Assembly (NCBI GenBank): GCA_963855995.1
Contig: OY979718.1
Coordinates: forward strand, 21,630,282-21,694,281
DNA: 64,000 nucleotides
Direction: 5' to 3'
DNA from: Muricea muricata
Taxonomy: Eukaryota; Cnidaria; Anthozoa; Malacalcyonacea; Plexauridae
Part shown: piece after piece, positions 1-12,100 of the stretch
Layout: each line of letters begins with the position of its first letter
Numbering within the stretch: position 1 is the stretch's first letter
Position numbers and translations under genes: made by a program
The notes under the pieces: generated by a model
What the model saw: the letters and a program-made list of their open reading frames with translations, nothing else
Told to the model about the DNA's origin: nothing
The model's database searches: none

Positions 1-1470
1 AATTTTCTCTAAAATGCTCATTATAATATTAGTCAACGATATTGGTCTGAGTTGAGAACATTCCGTAACAGGGGATTCTTTCAGGTGTAATACGAGCAAG
101 TTTCCATTTTAAAGGAATATATTGTTGACTGAGAGAGAAGTTTAATATTCTAGTAATTATCGGCGCCAGATATTGAGCATAATCTCTCCATATCCAGTAG
201 GGACTACCGTCAGGACCAGGAACTCTTTTGCTTCGTCATGAAATTTTCGACCATAGAAACATCAACCACATAAATACAAGTTCCTTCTGGGATTAATAAA
301 GGTTCTGGAGTTGAATATTGTGGATTAGTATGTATAATGTGAAAATGGTCATTCATAAGCTTTGGATCAATAGACAAGCTAAGATTGTTTGCTTTAACCT
401 TTCTGCCAGTTATTCTGTTCACCGTGTCCCACCATTTTCGCGACCCTTAATTATGCTTCCTGTTTTCCTCATTAACTGATCGGATTTGATTTAATCGAAT
501 CAACTTATTTATTCGCTCTTGAATATCAGGATTCACCCCTATTTTAATTTGTTTATTACGTTTGTTACATAAGTGTTTAACCAGATATGACATATACGGT
601 GGATCACGCGTCGAAACTTTTACTTTAATTAAAGGAAAGCATTCGTTAAAAATGGAAGAGATTTTATCGTTCAATAAAGTAGTCACTTTGTCCACATCAT
701 TAGTGCTATAAATTGAGCTCCAGTCACATTTTTGTAAACATTTTTCCATATTAATCTTTCTATGTTCTCTAACATCTCTGAAATACACGTGTTTTCTTTC
801 TGGTTTAACTTGGACACATGGATTGGCGATAATCGCCATGTGATCTGATCTTACTAGCCCTTTAAACACACTAGGTGGCTTCCATAGCTATGGGCAATTT
901 GTTAGGAATATATCAAGAATCCGCAGACCTCTTGTAGACTTGGAAACTAATTGCTGTAAATTATGCTGCATACAAAAGTCTTTAACAGGACGTTGGTTGA
1001 TGTCCGCCGCAATTATTATTCTCGATGACGGATCCAAAAATAGAATCTCTTCACATTTATCAGACAGATACTCTAGTAATTCACATTCAGGATAATTGGG
1101 ATTCGGTGGGTGATATAAAGCAGCGACAAAATATTTGGCGTTGTCTTTTTGGATTTCACACCATAAACATTCAAAATTTTCACTAGGGTAAACGTTTAAT
1201 ATTTTCCAATTGGTTCTATAAGGAATAGCTACACCACCACCTTACGAAAGTCTAAACGATCGTTTCGTAAATATTATAGCCATTAGGACGTACGAGGTTA
1301 GATGAAATATTAGAATTAAGCCAAGTTTCAGATACAAAGCAAACATCAATATTATTATTTGAGCGTAACTCCGTGTTTAGTGCAGATGCAGCATCGGGTT
1401 TAACCAATGATCGAGCATTCATTACTAAGAATTTAGTTATGTGAATTTATCATTTATTGATTGCGTAAAA
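1..1470 (-). pseudogene. LINE retrotransposon fragment (endonuclease to early RT), 5' end at about 1470
   Basis: Read on the minus strand, conceptual translation from about 1425 downward starts with NARSLVKP and SETWLN, typical of the AP-like endonuclease domain of non-LTR retrotransposons. It continues through a segment with ALYHPPNPNY and DINQRPVKDF (about 1150 to 970). From 869 to 447 an open stretch of about 140 codons beginning FKGLVRSDHMAII is the endonuclease end (S-D-H motif) plus the linker before the reverse transcriptase. Near 120 to 60 the text QQYIPLKWKLARITPERIP is the start of the RT domain. Frames shift and stops interrupt it, and it leaves the window at base 1, so it is a dead copy cut by the window edge. 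The clade is CR1/L2/Jockey-like by feel; only the LINE assignment is secure. Confidence 0.75.
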
Positions 1471-1617
1471 CTTGTAATTATATAAAAACGTCAGCACATA
1501 TGTTCGTTGACGTTGCAGTTTAAAATATTGTTACTTCTATGGTGTGGAATGTACTTTGTAAATATAAGAACGTTAGAACAACTTTTGAGCAACTTTTACC
1601 ATTTTGAGCAACATTTT

Positions 1618-2600
1618 GATCAATGGAATGGGAACGGTAAAATGGAATGGGAAATGGGAACGAGGAGTGGGAACGAGGAATGGGACCATGAATGGTAAGG
1701 GAGAATGACAACAGGGAATGAAAATCAGGAATGGGAATGTGAACAGAGAATAGGAACTGCGACTACGTTCCCATTCTCCATTCTTTTTTTCCCATTCCTC
1801 GTTCCCATCTTTATTGCCCGTTCTCATTATCCATTCCCCTTCCTATTCCGCGTTCCTATTCCTTGTTTCCATTTTCCGTTCCCATTTTCTATGAGAATGG
1901 GAAACAGGGAATGGCAACAGGGAAATGGAACGGGAATGGGAATAGGAAGTGGGAACAGAGAAAGCAATGGGAACACGGAATGGGGCGTAGGAACAGCAAC
2001 AAGGAATATAAAGGGGAATGGGAACGAGGAATGGGAAATCGGAACGGGGAATGCGAACGTGGAATGGGGGGCAATGGGAACGGGGAATGGGCATGGAAAC
2101 GGGGGATGGAAACGGAGTATGGAAATGGGGAATCGGAAAGGCAACTGGGAATGGGAATAGGATCGGGGAATCGGGAACAGGGAGTGGGAATGGCAAATGG
2201 GGACGGGGGATGGGGAACGGGGAGTGGGAACGAAGAATAGGAACAGTGACGGGAAACTTGGAACTGGGAATGAGAACGTGGAATGGGGAACAAGGAATGG
2301 GGAATGGGAATGGGGAATCGGAACGGGGAATTGGAATGGGGAATGGGGAATGGAACGTGGAATGGGAACGGGGAATTGGAACGAGGAACGGGGAATTGGA
2401 ACGGGGAACTAGGAATGGGGAACAGGAAATGGGAACAGGGAATGGGACCGGGGAATCGGAACGTAAAACGGAGAATGCGCAACATGGAATGGGAACGGGA
2501 AATAAAAAAAAGGGAATGGGAACGGGAAATGAGAATAGGAACGTGGAATGCGGAACAGGGAATGGGAATGGGAATGGGAACGGGGAATGCAGGGGTTGTA
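1618..2600. repeat. Minisatellite, degenerate GGGAATGGGAAC units
   Basis: Nearly a kilobase of hexamer-based repeats (GGGAAT, GGGAAC, GGGGAAT with T/C variation). Purine-rich on the plus strand from about 1900 on; a stretch near 1760 to 1900 carries the complementary CCATTCCC orientation, so part of the array is inverted. The long open frames in all phases here come from low complexity and are not genes. Confidence 0.95.
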
Positions 2601-2904
2601 CAAAACTTGAATGTCCTTAAATGCCCTTGAATTTTAAAACAAAAATTCAAGACCTTAAAAGTCCTTGAATATATAAGGAAGTGCCTGAAAGTTCTTAAAT
2701 TCGTCCAGCTTCAGCTTGTGGGCATTTTTTAACCTTTAAAGTCAAATTGTTGTGGCTCATGACTTAAATAGTATGTTTCGAGTTCGTTTAAGCTGCAGCT
2801 TGAGCATTATTTGACAACTCATTTTAGTCATTGAATTTCGTGATATATGGCCCTGAAAGTTGTTGAAACGACCTGGAATTTTACTCACGTTTACCTGTGC
2901 GAAC

Positions 2905-3215
2905 CCTGGGAATGGGAAAGGTGGAATGTCAAAGGGAACGGGAATGAGAATGGGGAATGGGAACGTGGAATGGGGAATTGGAACGGGGAACGTGGAATGG
3001 GGGACGCGGAATGTGTGCGGGGAATGGAACGTGCAACAAAGAATTAAGACGGGGAACTAGGAATGGGGAACAGGGAAAGGGAACAGGGAATGGGAATGGA
3101 GCGTGGAATGGAGAACTAGAAATGGGGAGCGGGGAATAGCAATATGTAATGGGGAATAGGAATGTGGAGTGGGAACGTAGAATGAGGAATGGGAATTGGA
3201 ATGGGGAATGTTCTC
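2905..3215. repeat. Second block of the GGGAATGGGAAC minisatellite
   Basis: Same degenerate unit as the array at 1618 to 2600, separated from it by about 300 bp of AT-rich unique sequence (2601 to 2904) that contains repeated CCTTGAAT/CTTAAA words but no gene. Confidence 0.92.
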
Positions 3216-4039
3216 ATAGCTTGCATCCTTTCTTAACAAGTGCTTAACAAGCGAGGAAATGATTGGTTGGTGACGCGATGCCGGTAATCGAACTCTTTTA
3301 CTGGAAAATATGCAAGTTTCAAATTTAGGCCACAGAGTTTAACATTGTCAATGAGTATATGTATATGTATTACATTATATATTATGTACTCTTTGTTTTC
3401 TTGGTCGGATCTTTTTAGACTTTTTCGGATTTTTTGTTACTTGTTTCCAGTAATGCGGAACGTTTCATCAATAATTTTATTGCATCTCGTGGGTGATTGA
3501 GCCATTTGAATAAGGGATATTGCTGACTAGGTAGAGTGAAATATCTGTAGCAATGATAATATTCATATTTGGATAACGTGATAAAATTTGCTTATACAAG
3601 AGTCAATCAAATAGTCCATCAAATCTTTAGCGTCATTGTTATAATCGCCAGGGAGGGATGATATTACGGTAAATTGCTGCAACACTGAACACTGAGCTTT
3701 TAGTCTTTATTTTCCCTCAAATACACATTTACCACATTTAAAGTTATTTTTATGCATTCAAATTTCGTGCGCAAGTCATTCCTAATAATTTCGAATATAC
3801 GACCATTTGTAAACGTTTTCATTTATTTTACACCATAAGTATTCAAGCAATCTATATTAATAAAAACTTCATACTTCAATCCGCATTGCGAGGTTGACAG
3901 CCGTTTCAAAATCTGTCTACTCATGTTTTACACACCCTCTAGAGTGCAGGATAAGCATAAGGTTTATAGCCAGCGATCTATAAAGTAGCGTTCAGAAATT
4001 TGTTTAGGTTTGCTGATTTTAGGTTCGATAATTTTTTCG
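3216..4039. other. Intergenic, no gene recognised
   Basis: AT-rich sequence. A weak tRNA-like 3' half (B-box-like GAGTTCGATTACC on the minus strand near 3280 to 3292) is the only feature seen; no good A box is found at a fixed spacing. Confidence 0.4.
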
Positions 4040-4189
4040 CTAGAAATTTTCTGGCTGATATCGGTACTGGTAATTAATTAGCCATTCTACAAGAGCTGAA
4101 CAGGTCCTTGTTATGGCATTGGGCCATTTCATTTCTAGTGTGCGCTTCTGATTTTTGCGAGCAGTCTTTTTTTGCAGCCATAGTTTACA
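4040..4189 (-). CDS. Candidate last coding exon of gene A (BCL3/IkappaB-like)
   Basis: On the minus strand an AG acceptor (192 to 190, ctattcag) is followed by 49 open codons and a TAG at 4042 to 4040. The exon starts in phase 0, the phase left by the last sure exon of gene A (donor at 5891). Its start, CKLWLQKKTARKNQKR, is strongly basic, and the terminal exon of gene B also carries a basic patch (AKRRYAP). No similarity proves the link, and a 49-codon open stretch can arise by chance, so this is a proposal only. It would bring protein A to about 460 residues, close to the 451 of protein B. Confidence 0.25.
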   Translation of the reverse strand, partial: CKLWLQKKTARKNQKRTLEMKWPNAITRTCSALVEWLINYQYRYQPENF

Positions 4190-5163
4190 CTGAATAGCTC
4201 AACAATACAGATTTAGCAAATGTTGAGGGGATACATATTTTTGCACTACCTTTCCTCTTACTTTGCATGAAACGTTTAAATGCTGCTGGGAACTATGTTC
4301 CTTTAGTATAAGGTATGTGTATATACTGTTCTCTTGCGTCCATTAGCAATGTCGCACATAAGTATTTGTTTATCTCATTGCCGTTTCTGCGCAAAACCGA
4401 TAAAACCATCGTCCTTAAGCGTACCTAATTGTGGCGATTGTTTATGGTTTTCTTACAAGTTTTATTAAGATAAACATCTATATACAAACTATATATAAGT
4501 TTAGCATGAAAGCAATAAAAGCTTTTATTCGTGTAGGACAGCTTTAAGTTTGCTACATATATATTTACATCTCAAAACAGTCAAAATTATTCCTGTGGAA
4601 TAAATTTATATACTGTACTATTCAAGTTTGTCAAATACCATAGTCACATAAGTGATTTAAAATTTAGTGCACATGTTATAATATATTATCATACATCTTA
4701 TCTACATTATCATATATATTATGTACATTAATCATTGCACATGTACAGTCACTTGTACTCTACACATCAAGTGTTTATAGGCTCGTTGCGGCACAAACCG
4801 GCAGAGCAATGCCAAGTATAAGCAGTAACAGTTAATAAAAAAAATCATAAAGTAATGTGTTCAATTCTTTTTTCTTTCCTTTGATTTTTGTGCGATTTGT
4901 AGTACCACTGAATACGGCTAAGAAATAAAGTAATCCGATTTATCATTGAAAACTAAGCATTCGAAACAACACGATACGACTGTAGTAAATGAAATGGCGT
5001 AAAATGCACGACACGATTATTAAATGAGAATGAAATTAATGCAAGACGACTGAGCATGCACATTCTCTAATTTGCATGTTCAGCGTCTTTCATATATTAA
5101 TCGCACGTTTGCTATGCATGTCGATTCTCCCGTGATCCTGTGCAAACCTGATTAGTTTAAATA
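4190..5163. other. Non-coding, intron or 3' flank of gene A
   Basis: AT-rich with several ATATAT and TACATT runs. No open frame or repeat structure that I can interpret. Confidence 0.4.
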
Positions 5164-5447
5164 CTACAATCTTGGACAAAATTGGTGAGACACATGAGCG
5201 ATCATATGTCATATTCGTAGTGTTTGTATAATTCTATTTGCCCCCCCCCCATACCCCCCCCCCCCAATTCAATGTTGTTGTGATGATACCTATGCTTCGG
5301 ACATGCGGCTGTCGAATTATGTCAACATTGAACTGGAGGGGGGGAGTTAGAATAAAAATTGTGATCATTTAAATCAGTCGAGAAGGGCACGCGTATCTTG
5401 TCTTCAAAATTTCAATGTGTCTCAGCAAGTTTTGTCCAAGATTGTAG
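5164..5447. mobile_element. MITE-like inverted-repeat element with poly-C core
   Basis: Left end CTACAATCTTGGACAAAA and right end TTTTGTCCAAGATTGTAG are inverted copies extending about 30 bp to a shared GTGTCTC/GAGACAC word. The interior holds runs of C (5240 to 5267) and a complementary GGGGGGG (5337 to 5345). Target duplication not clear. Confidence 0.7.
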
Positions 5448-5553
5448 CTACAAAACCATATCAATCTTTGCAATGAAATTTTACCAAGGTACAAATGGAT
5501 TATTATTACGAAAGGATGTTCACCACAAGACGTCCGTGAACGTTTCTGGTTAA

Positions 5554-5776
5554 CATACCGCCATTCGCAATTTGTTTTATATTATGAAACTTGATGTTTA
5601 TTGGTCAAAACGTTCGTGTTGCTATGGGCGGAACCAATGTTACTAAGACATGTTTTAGTCACATTGGTTCCGCCTATAGCAACATGAAAGTTTCGGCCAA
5701 TAAGCATCAAGTTTCAAAACACGAAACAAACACGTTAGAAACACACGGTGCACGCTCAATTGCAAATGGCGGTATG
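5554..5776. mobile_element. MITE, near-palindromic 223 bp
   Basis: Ends CATACCGCCATT and AATGGCGGTATG are inverted copies. Inside, GAAACTTGATG...GGCGGAACCAATGT is mirrored by ACATTGGTTCCGCC...CATCAAGTTTC. The whole element folds into a long hairpin centred near 5650. The open frame across it is a by-product. Confidence 0.8.
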
Positions 5777-5891
5777 ATGATTGCCTTTGAAAAACAATCA
5801 CGTGCTATACTGCAAAAAAACTATATATACATCATGGAAACAGTTGGTAATACGCTAGACACGTAATGGCTTAGAACAAAACTAAACATAC

Positions 5892-6131
5892 CATATATGT
5901 TTCTGGAATTGGTAGATCACCCTCAAAGTTTGTCAGTTTCCGATCAGCTCCAAATTCTAACAGGATATTAACAATATTTTCCATACGACGACCGCTGGCT
6001 GTATGTAACGGTGTATTGCCAGCAAGTGTTTGTGCATTTACGTTTGCATCTTTTAAAAGTAGGAATCGTGTTAGAATAGGATTTTGAGCTTCAACTGCGT
6101 GATGTAGAGCTGTTCGCCCGCTTTTCTCGTC
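5892..6131 (-). CDS. Gene A exon: ankyrin repeats 6 and 7
   Basis: Acceptor ttttttttgcag just before 6131; donor GTATG at 5891. Exactly 80 codons in phase 0, from DEKSGRTALHHAVEAQNP to DLPIPETYM. It carries the KSGRTALHHA repeat and the final NTPLHTASGRR repeat typical of BCL3. Confidence 0.85.
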
Positions 6132-9100
6132 CTGCAAAAAAAATATAGTCTTAAGTACCACTAAGATATCATGGAATTTATATAAAACATTGCAAGAAAT
6201 ACTTCTGCTGTTTTTTACATGATCGGTTAATTAGCGTTTATCGGTAACAAAACATTGAAATAAACAAATGCAGTAGTTTAGACTAAGGAGAAAGTTTCCT
6301 GCAATGTTTTGGAGAATACAGTTAATACGGCGTTTAAACTTTTAACTGCGATAACTCTTACCCTTTTATCAATATCCGCACCCATGTCCAACAAGTGTTC
6401 AATCACTTCACGACTTCCAGTTAAAGAAGCAAGATGAATTGGCGCTAAACCTGAACAATTTTCTCAAAATGTTTTTAAAAAAATAATAACATTTGCAGCT
6501 AGTTGATACTGATCGAATATTGTTTGTCGATGACACGATGTCATCAACAAAAAATAAAAGCAAAAATTCCATCATGCTCTTTTTGTTAATTCAAGACACA
6601 TTTAAACGTGCATCTTGCATCGGGAAATGGCTTAATGTTTAATGAGCCATTGTTATTACAGTCCACCAGTTTGAGCTGCAGGGGGGTTCCTTGCATGCGT
6701 AATCAAAAAATTATCTTACGTCAAATGAAGACTTCAAGTTACCAAAGTGTTTTACCGCTTTGTATACCTTCAAAGTTTTTCAAATCAACATTAATCGAGT
6801 TTTTGCTGTCCTTTGTAGCATTTCTCATTGCTTGTATATCTTCAACATCTGCATTCTTACAAGCTAAATGCAGAGGAGTTTGACCATTTCGGTCAATGGC
6901 GTTTACATCCGCTCCATTTTGTATTAAAAAAGCCACTACTACAGGTTGACATGTCAGTACAGCCAAATGTAGCGGACTCTGAAAGAGAAACGGTTTGTGT
7001 ATTACTCTCTCTCTCTATATATATATATGGTGGTTGTTAAACACAACTATAAATTATAAGAAAATAAATCGGCAATAAGAAGATAATATTGAAAGTATAA
7101 CCACTCTTGATTTTAGTTGATTTATGATATATTTAATATTTTACACACAAACGTTTTCGCTAACTATAGCTTTTCATGTGTGATTAATATGAGTGGTTGT
7201 ATTCCTTTATGTTAGGGTTCTATTGAGGTCAATCTACTGTTATGATAATGAGGTTGCATACACGGAATTTTCGTTATGTTCAGAATGATTATTAACTAAT
7301 ATTTACAAAGGGAAAAAAGTTGTATGTGTTCTAAGTGTTCAGATCAGGTCTCAAAATAGAAATAATTTCTTTTTCCTTTGATTCTCTTGATAATCTAGTA
7401 TTGTTGTAGCAATTGTATATGGGGCAAATCTTGAAGTTTCCACCGTTGCATAAATTTAAATGCTCACTGACATGTAAAGGTCTGTACTTCTCGTGTTTGA
7501 TTTGCTCTTTGTGGACCGTGACTCTGTTTCTGAGGTTTTCAGTTTAACCAAGATAGAAGCTTTCACATTTCGGGCATATGATGGCATATATGACGGTCCT
7601 TGATAGGCAGTTCATGTCGGACTTGATTTTCAATGTTTTTCCGTTCTTAAATGAGTTAAATCTTATGGATGGCACGGGAAAATCTTCAAGATTTTCCCCA
7701 TATACAATTGCTACAACAATACTAGATTATCAATAGAATCAAAAGAAGAAAAAAATTATTTCTGTTTTGAAACCTGATCTGAACACTTAGAACGCAACTT
7801 TTTTCCCTTTGTAAATAGTTAATAATCATTCGTGAACATAACGAAAATTCCATATGTGCAACCTCATTATCATAACAGTAGATTGACGTCAATAGAACCA
7901 TAAAATAAAAGGAATACAACCACTCATATTAATCACACCTGAAAAGCTATACGAAAACGTTTGTGTGTAAAATATTTAACAATTTTTCGCCGAAGGCAAA
8001 ATGATTATTGACGACTTCGTCTCGGTGAATATTTACCATAATCACTGATTATGATTTCTTTAGTAAAATTTACGTGTATAAAATGCACTGTCGTCTTTTA
8101 TGAAAACAGTTTAATTCTGAAAAGTCAAGACTAAAGTGTTTACTTGTAATTTTTAAATAGTGAAAAAGTATTTAATAAGGTACTTTCAGACGATCTATTA
8201 CCTTAAGATAGTTTAACATCAAAGTTTGTTTGTATTCTTTGAGTTTTATGCAATTAATGCAATTTTTCTCCATTTGCTAATTTTGGCAAAAGTATAATAC
8301 ATCAAAACGACTCTCATTGGCGGCCATTTTGAAAAAAATGCCAGCTAGTAAATATTAAATAATGCCTCAGATTTACTAGTCAGTCAACCAATCAAAATGC
8401 TTGAAAACCATTATTTACTAAAGAAATTATGCTACAAACCTCAATATAACACAAACCTCTGCCTTAATAATTAACAATTAGTTACCGAAGGCGAGGTGAT
8501 TACAAGCCTATATTCACCGAGTCGAAGGCGAGATGAATATAGACTGTAATCACCGAGCCTGCGGTGAGTAATTGTTTTAGTATAATTTCAATGGTAATAT
8601 ATGAATAATAAAGTGCAATATTCATATAAAATGCAATTCTGTTATGAATATAGTAGGGTTTGAAAAATTCGTAAACAAATGTCTGTAAAACGGCAGTGAA
8701 AATTTACAACAAAAATTAATTATCATTCAAACTAAACAATTTAAACGTTTAAGAAAGGGTATTTGTTGTTTATGTTGATGTTAAACCCTAGTAGCCCAAA
8801 ATTGTTCAGTGTTTTGATAAATTCAAACTTCCATTCAGTTTTATATTGAGGTCTGTGGCGTAGCGGTAGTTGCGTAATTGTATATATATATTAATAAGGT
8901 TGGTAACTAAATACAAATTATTACAATTTTACGATCTATCAACTCAAGAATATCGACAAAAAACATTGAAAATGTACCAGATAACACAAAACAAACTACA
9001 TAACTATAAAGGGTACTTTACACTTTACCGTACCCAAATAACGTCAGTGTCCGATGACGTGATCAGTTTCTCGTTCTTTATAATGTTTTGATGGCGTATG

Positions 9101-12100
9101 TATTTCGTAATTCCTAGAGTACTGACTACGGTACGGTAAACTGTAAAATTTCCACTATAAAATTTGATATATTTACTTGCTTCCTGGTAAGTTTTTTAGT
9201 TGCAAACGACTCGAAAAATAATGAAAATTTAGCAAAGTATTGCTTGTTGTTATATTTTTTTTCGCCGTGACGATGCTGGATGCTGTTTACCTGACACTGG
9301 TTTTCGCTTCAAATGACGAAGCAGTGAATTCATTGGCTGCTAAATTACTGAAATTTCAGCAGCCAATAAACTCAAATTCAGTAATTTCAACAGCCAATGA
9401 ATTCACTGCTTCGTCATTTGAAGCGAAAACCAGTAACAGGTAAACACCATCCAGCATCGTCACGGCGAAAAAAAATATAACAACACGCAATACTTTGCTA
9501 AATTTTCATTATTTTTCGAGTCGTTTGCAACTAAAAACTTACCAGGAAGCAAGTAAAAATATCAAATTTTATAGTTATGTAGTTTGTTTTGTGTTATCTG
9601 GTATATTTTTAATGTTTTTTGTCGATATTCTTGAGTTGATAGATCGTAAAATTGTAATAATTTGTATTTAGTTGCCAACCTTATTAATATATATTTAAGA
9701 AATATAAAACATTTTCCGTGTTGATATACAGTTATATCAACACGAGTGGAAATTGGAAAAACAAGAAAATGTGTGGAAACACGACGCCCGCAGGGCGGAG
9801 TGTTTTCATACAATTTCGAGTTTTTCCAATTTTCACGAGTGTTGATATAACTGTATATCAATACGGAAAAAATGTTTTATATTTCTTTTATAATATAGCA
9901 CAAAGAACTTCAACAGAAGAGTGGCGGGAAATTTTCCGTGTTGACATAGAGTTATATCAACACGGCTCTCAGCCAATCAGCGTTCAGAATTTACAAATGC
10001 TATATTATAAATACAATTACTACGCTACGCCACAGACCTCAATATAAAACTGTATGGATGTTTGAATTCTTCAAGGCACTGAACAATTTTGGGCTACCTA
10101 GGGTTAAACATGAAAAATAGTTCGTTGGAAAGGTCTGTTGAAAGATTTGGTGATTTTTAAAAAATCTGCCGCTCTTTTACTGTTTTTCGTAAGTTTTAAA
10201 TCGTTGTACTTTCTAGTGATTCCTTTCTTCTCTGATTTGTTTTAAATTCGTCAAAATTATAAAACATCAAAACGATTTTTATTGGCGGCCATTTTGAATG
10301 CGTTATTTACTAGCTCTGCCAATAAATAATGCCTCAGATTTACTAGTCAGTCAGCCAATCAAAAACCTTCTCAGACATTATTTACTATTGAAATTATACT
10401 AATTCCTCGTATCCTGCTCGTACTCATTCAATAATTGTTAATGTTCCTGATATCATAGAGATTATAAAAGAATAGAGGCGGCATCCTGATTAAAATTCAG
10501 TCAAGCTCGCGGGACAAATTTAAGACCCGGATGTAACATCTTATACCTATTGGCTGTTGATCGACTGTTCACAACAACAGATTGAGAAAGCTGAGAAAAA
10601 CTTTTTCCGATTTTTTCGCACTAAGAGTTTTTTAATAAAAACTAAGGCGAAAATGTTAAAGATTAGCGCGGGATTGCCCTGAAAGGTTTGAATTTTGTGT
10701 TTTGAATACTGGATAAAATAGGGTATGTTTAATATTGAGTATTTGTTAGCGAAAATGCAATTTTTGTATTCGAAAAATCATCTGAACACGCTTGAAAAGT
10801 CTTTAAAGTTTAACTAGATCGCAGTATTGTGGTTGTACACCTTGTTGCACCTCTAAAACAATTTTGATAACTACCTGAAGGCAAAAAAGTTCAATTTGTG
10901 CGCAGATGTGAGATATTTTGGCAGATATTTTGCAAACCCTTGCTGTGAAAAGCCGGTCAAAAACTGGTTGCTATGCGTTGCTAGGGAGAACCTAAGGTTG
11001 AAAAACTCTGATATTTACACAAAAATCTGGCTGTCTGCACCTAAAATTACAAAAACTAGAAAGCTCAAAACATGTTTTCCTAGTATAGTCAGTATCTGTG
11101 TGCATACTGGTCATAAAAAGAAGCAAAAATTGACAAAAACAGTATGTTTTCATCGCTATACATCCGGGACCTAAATTTGCCCCCCATTAGATTTGTTCAA
11201 TTTGTTCCGCGATTCGTCCCCAGATGCCGCCTCTATTCTTTTATAATCTCTATGCCTGATATCGCTTTATGTCAATGTGATTCAATGTGATTTTGCTTTT
11301 TGTCCCGCTAAATTTGTCGCTGTCAAAACAAAGATGGCGTCTGACTCACTGGTCTGACCGAAGGATTGTCAACGTGAAATCTTACAAAATAAACGATTTA
11401 AAAACACTATTAGAGTCAGAAAATAAAACAGCAACTTGAAGGTATTAAAAGATAAGTTATTCTTTGTTTGTATTTGTTAATTCCTCTGTGTTGTCTATTT
11501 TTTAATGATTTTACATTGGTAAAATGTTTATTTTCAAAATATAGTATAGTTAGTATGTTTTTTGACCCTGATCAAGGCAGAAGTATGTGATAAACAGGTT
11601 ATCAAACTCGGGACGAGGTGATGTCAGTTTTATCGCTCTCATGACTATATCATAAATGTCCCTCGTTTGCTGCGCTCACCCGTCAGTGGCAGATCCAGGG
11701 TAAGTCAAAATAAATTATAGCAGCTCAATTTTAAATTCAAAATAACTTTATAACAATGTCATAGGTTATGAATTTCAAAAGAATAAAATCTAACCAATGA
11801 AGTTTATTTGAAGGTATTTTAAAATGTAAATATATCCTAGAATGAGCTGTAGTAATTTATTTTGACTTACGCTAGATCCGCCACTGTCACCCGTGACATG
11901 CTTTCAGCGAGATTTTGAAATTATTGAGTAAATTAAGAGTATTGAGTACTCAGTACAGATTAAAATAATTTAAGTAGAGGGTCGTAGAGCTTTATAGTTT
12001 TTATTATTATAACTCTGAGTTTCATGTTTCAAGTTTTTCAACCTTGAGTTTCACGTTTTTCATCGATTAGTTTATATTCATATCCTTCGACATATATTAA

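Noticed and set aside
1507-3239. Many long overlapping open frames on both strands (up to 253 codons)
   Set aside because: They are translations of a purine-rich minisatellite, open in every phase, with no composition or splice signals of genes.
3260-3330. tRNA gene on the minus strand
   Set aside because: Only a B-box-like word is present; acceptor and anticodon stems do not form.
5591-5866. 91-codon frame as a gene
   Set aside because: It spans the palindromic MITE at 5554-5776.
9240-9443. 67-codon frame as a small secreted protein
   Set aside because: It lies across the centre of the palindrome; its two halves are mirror images.
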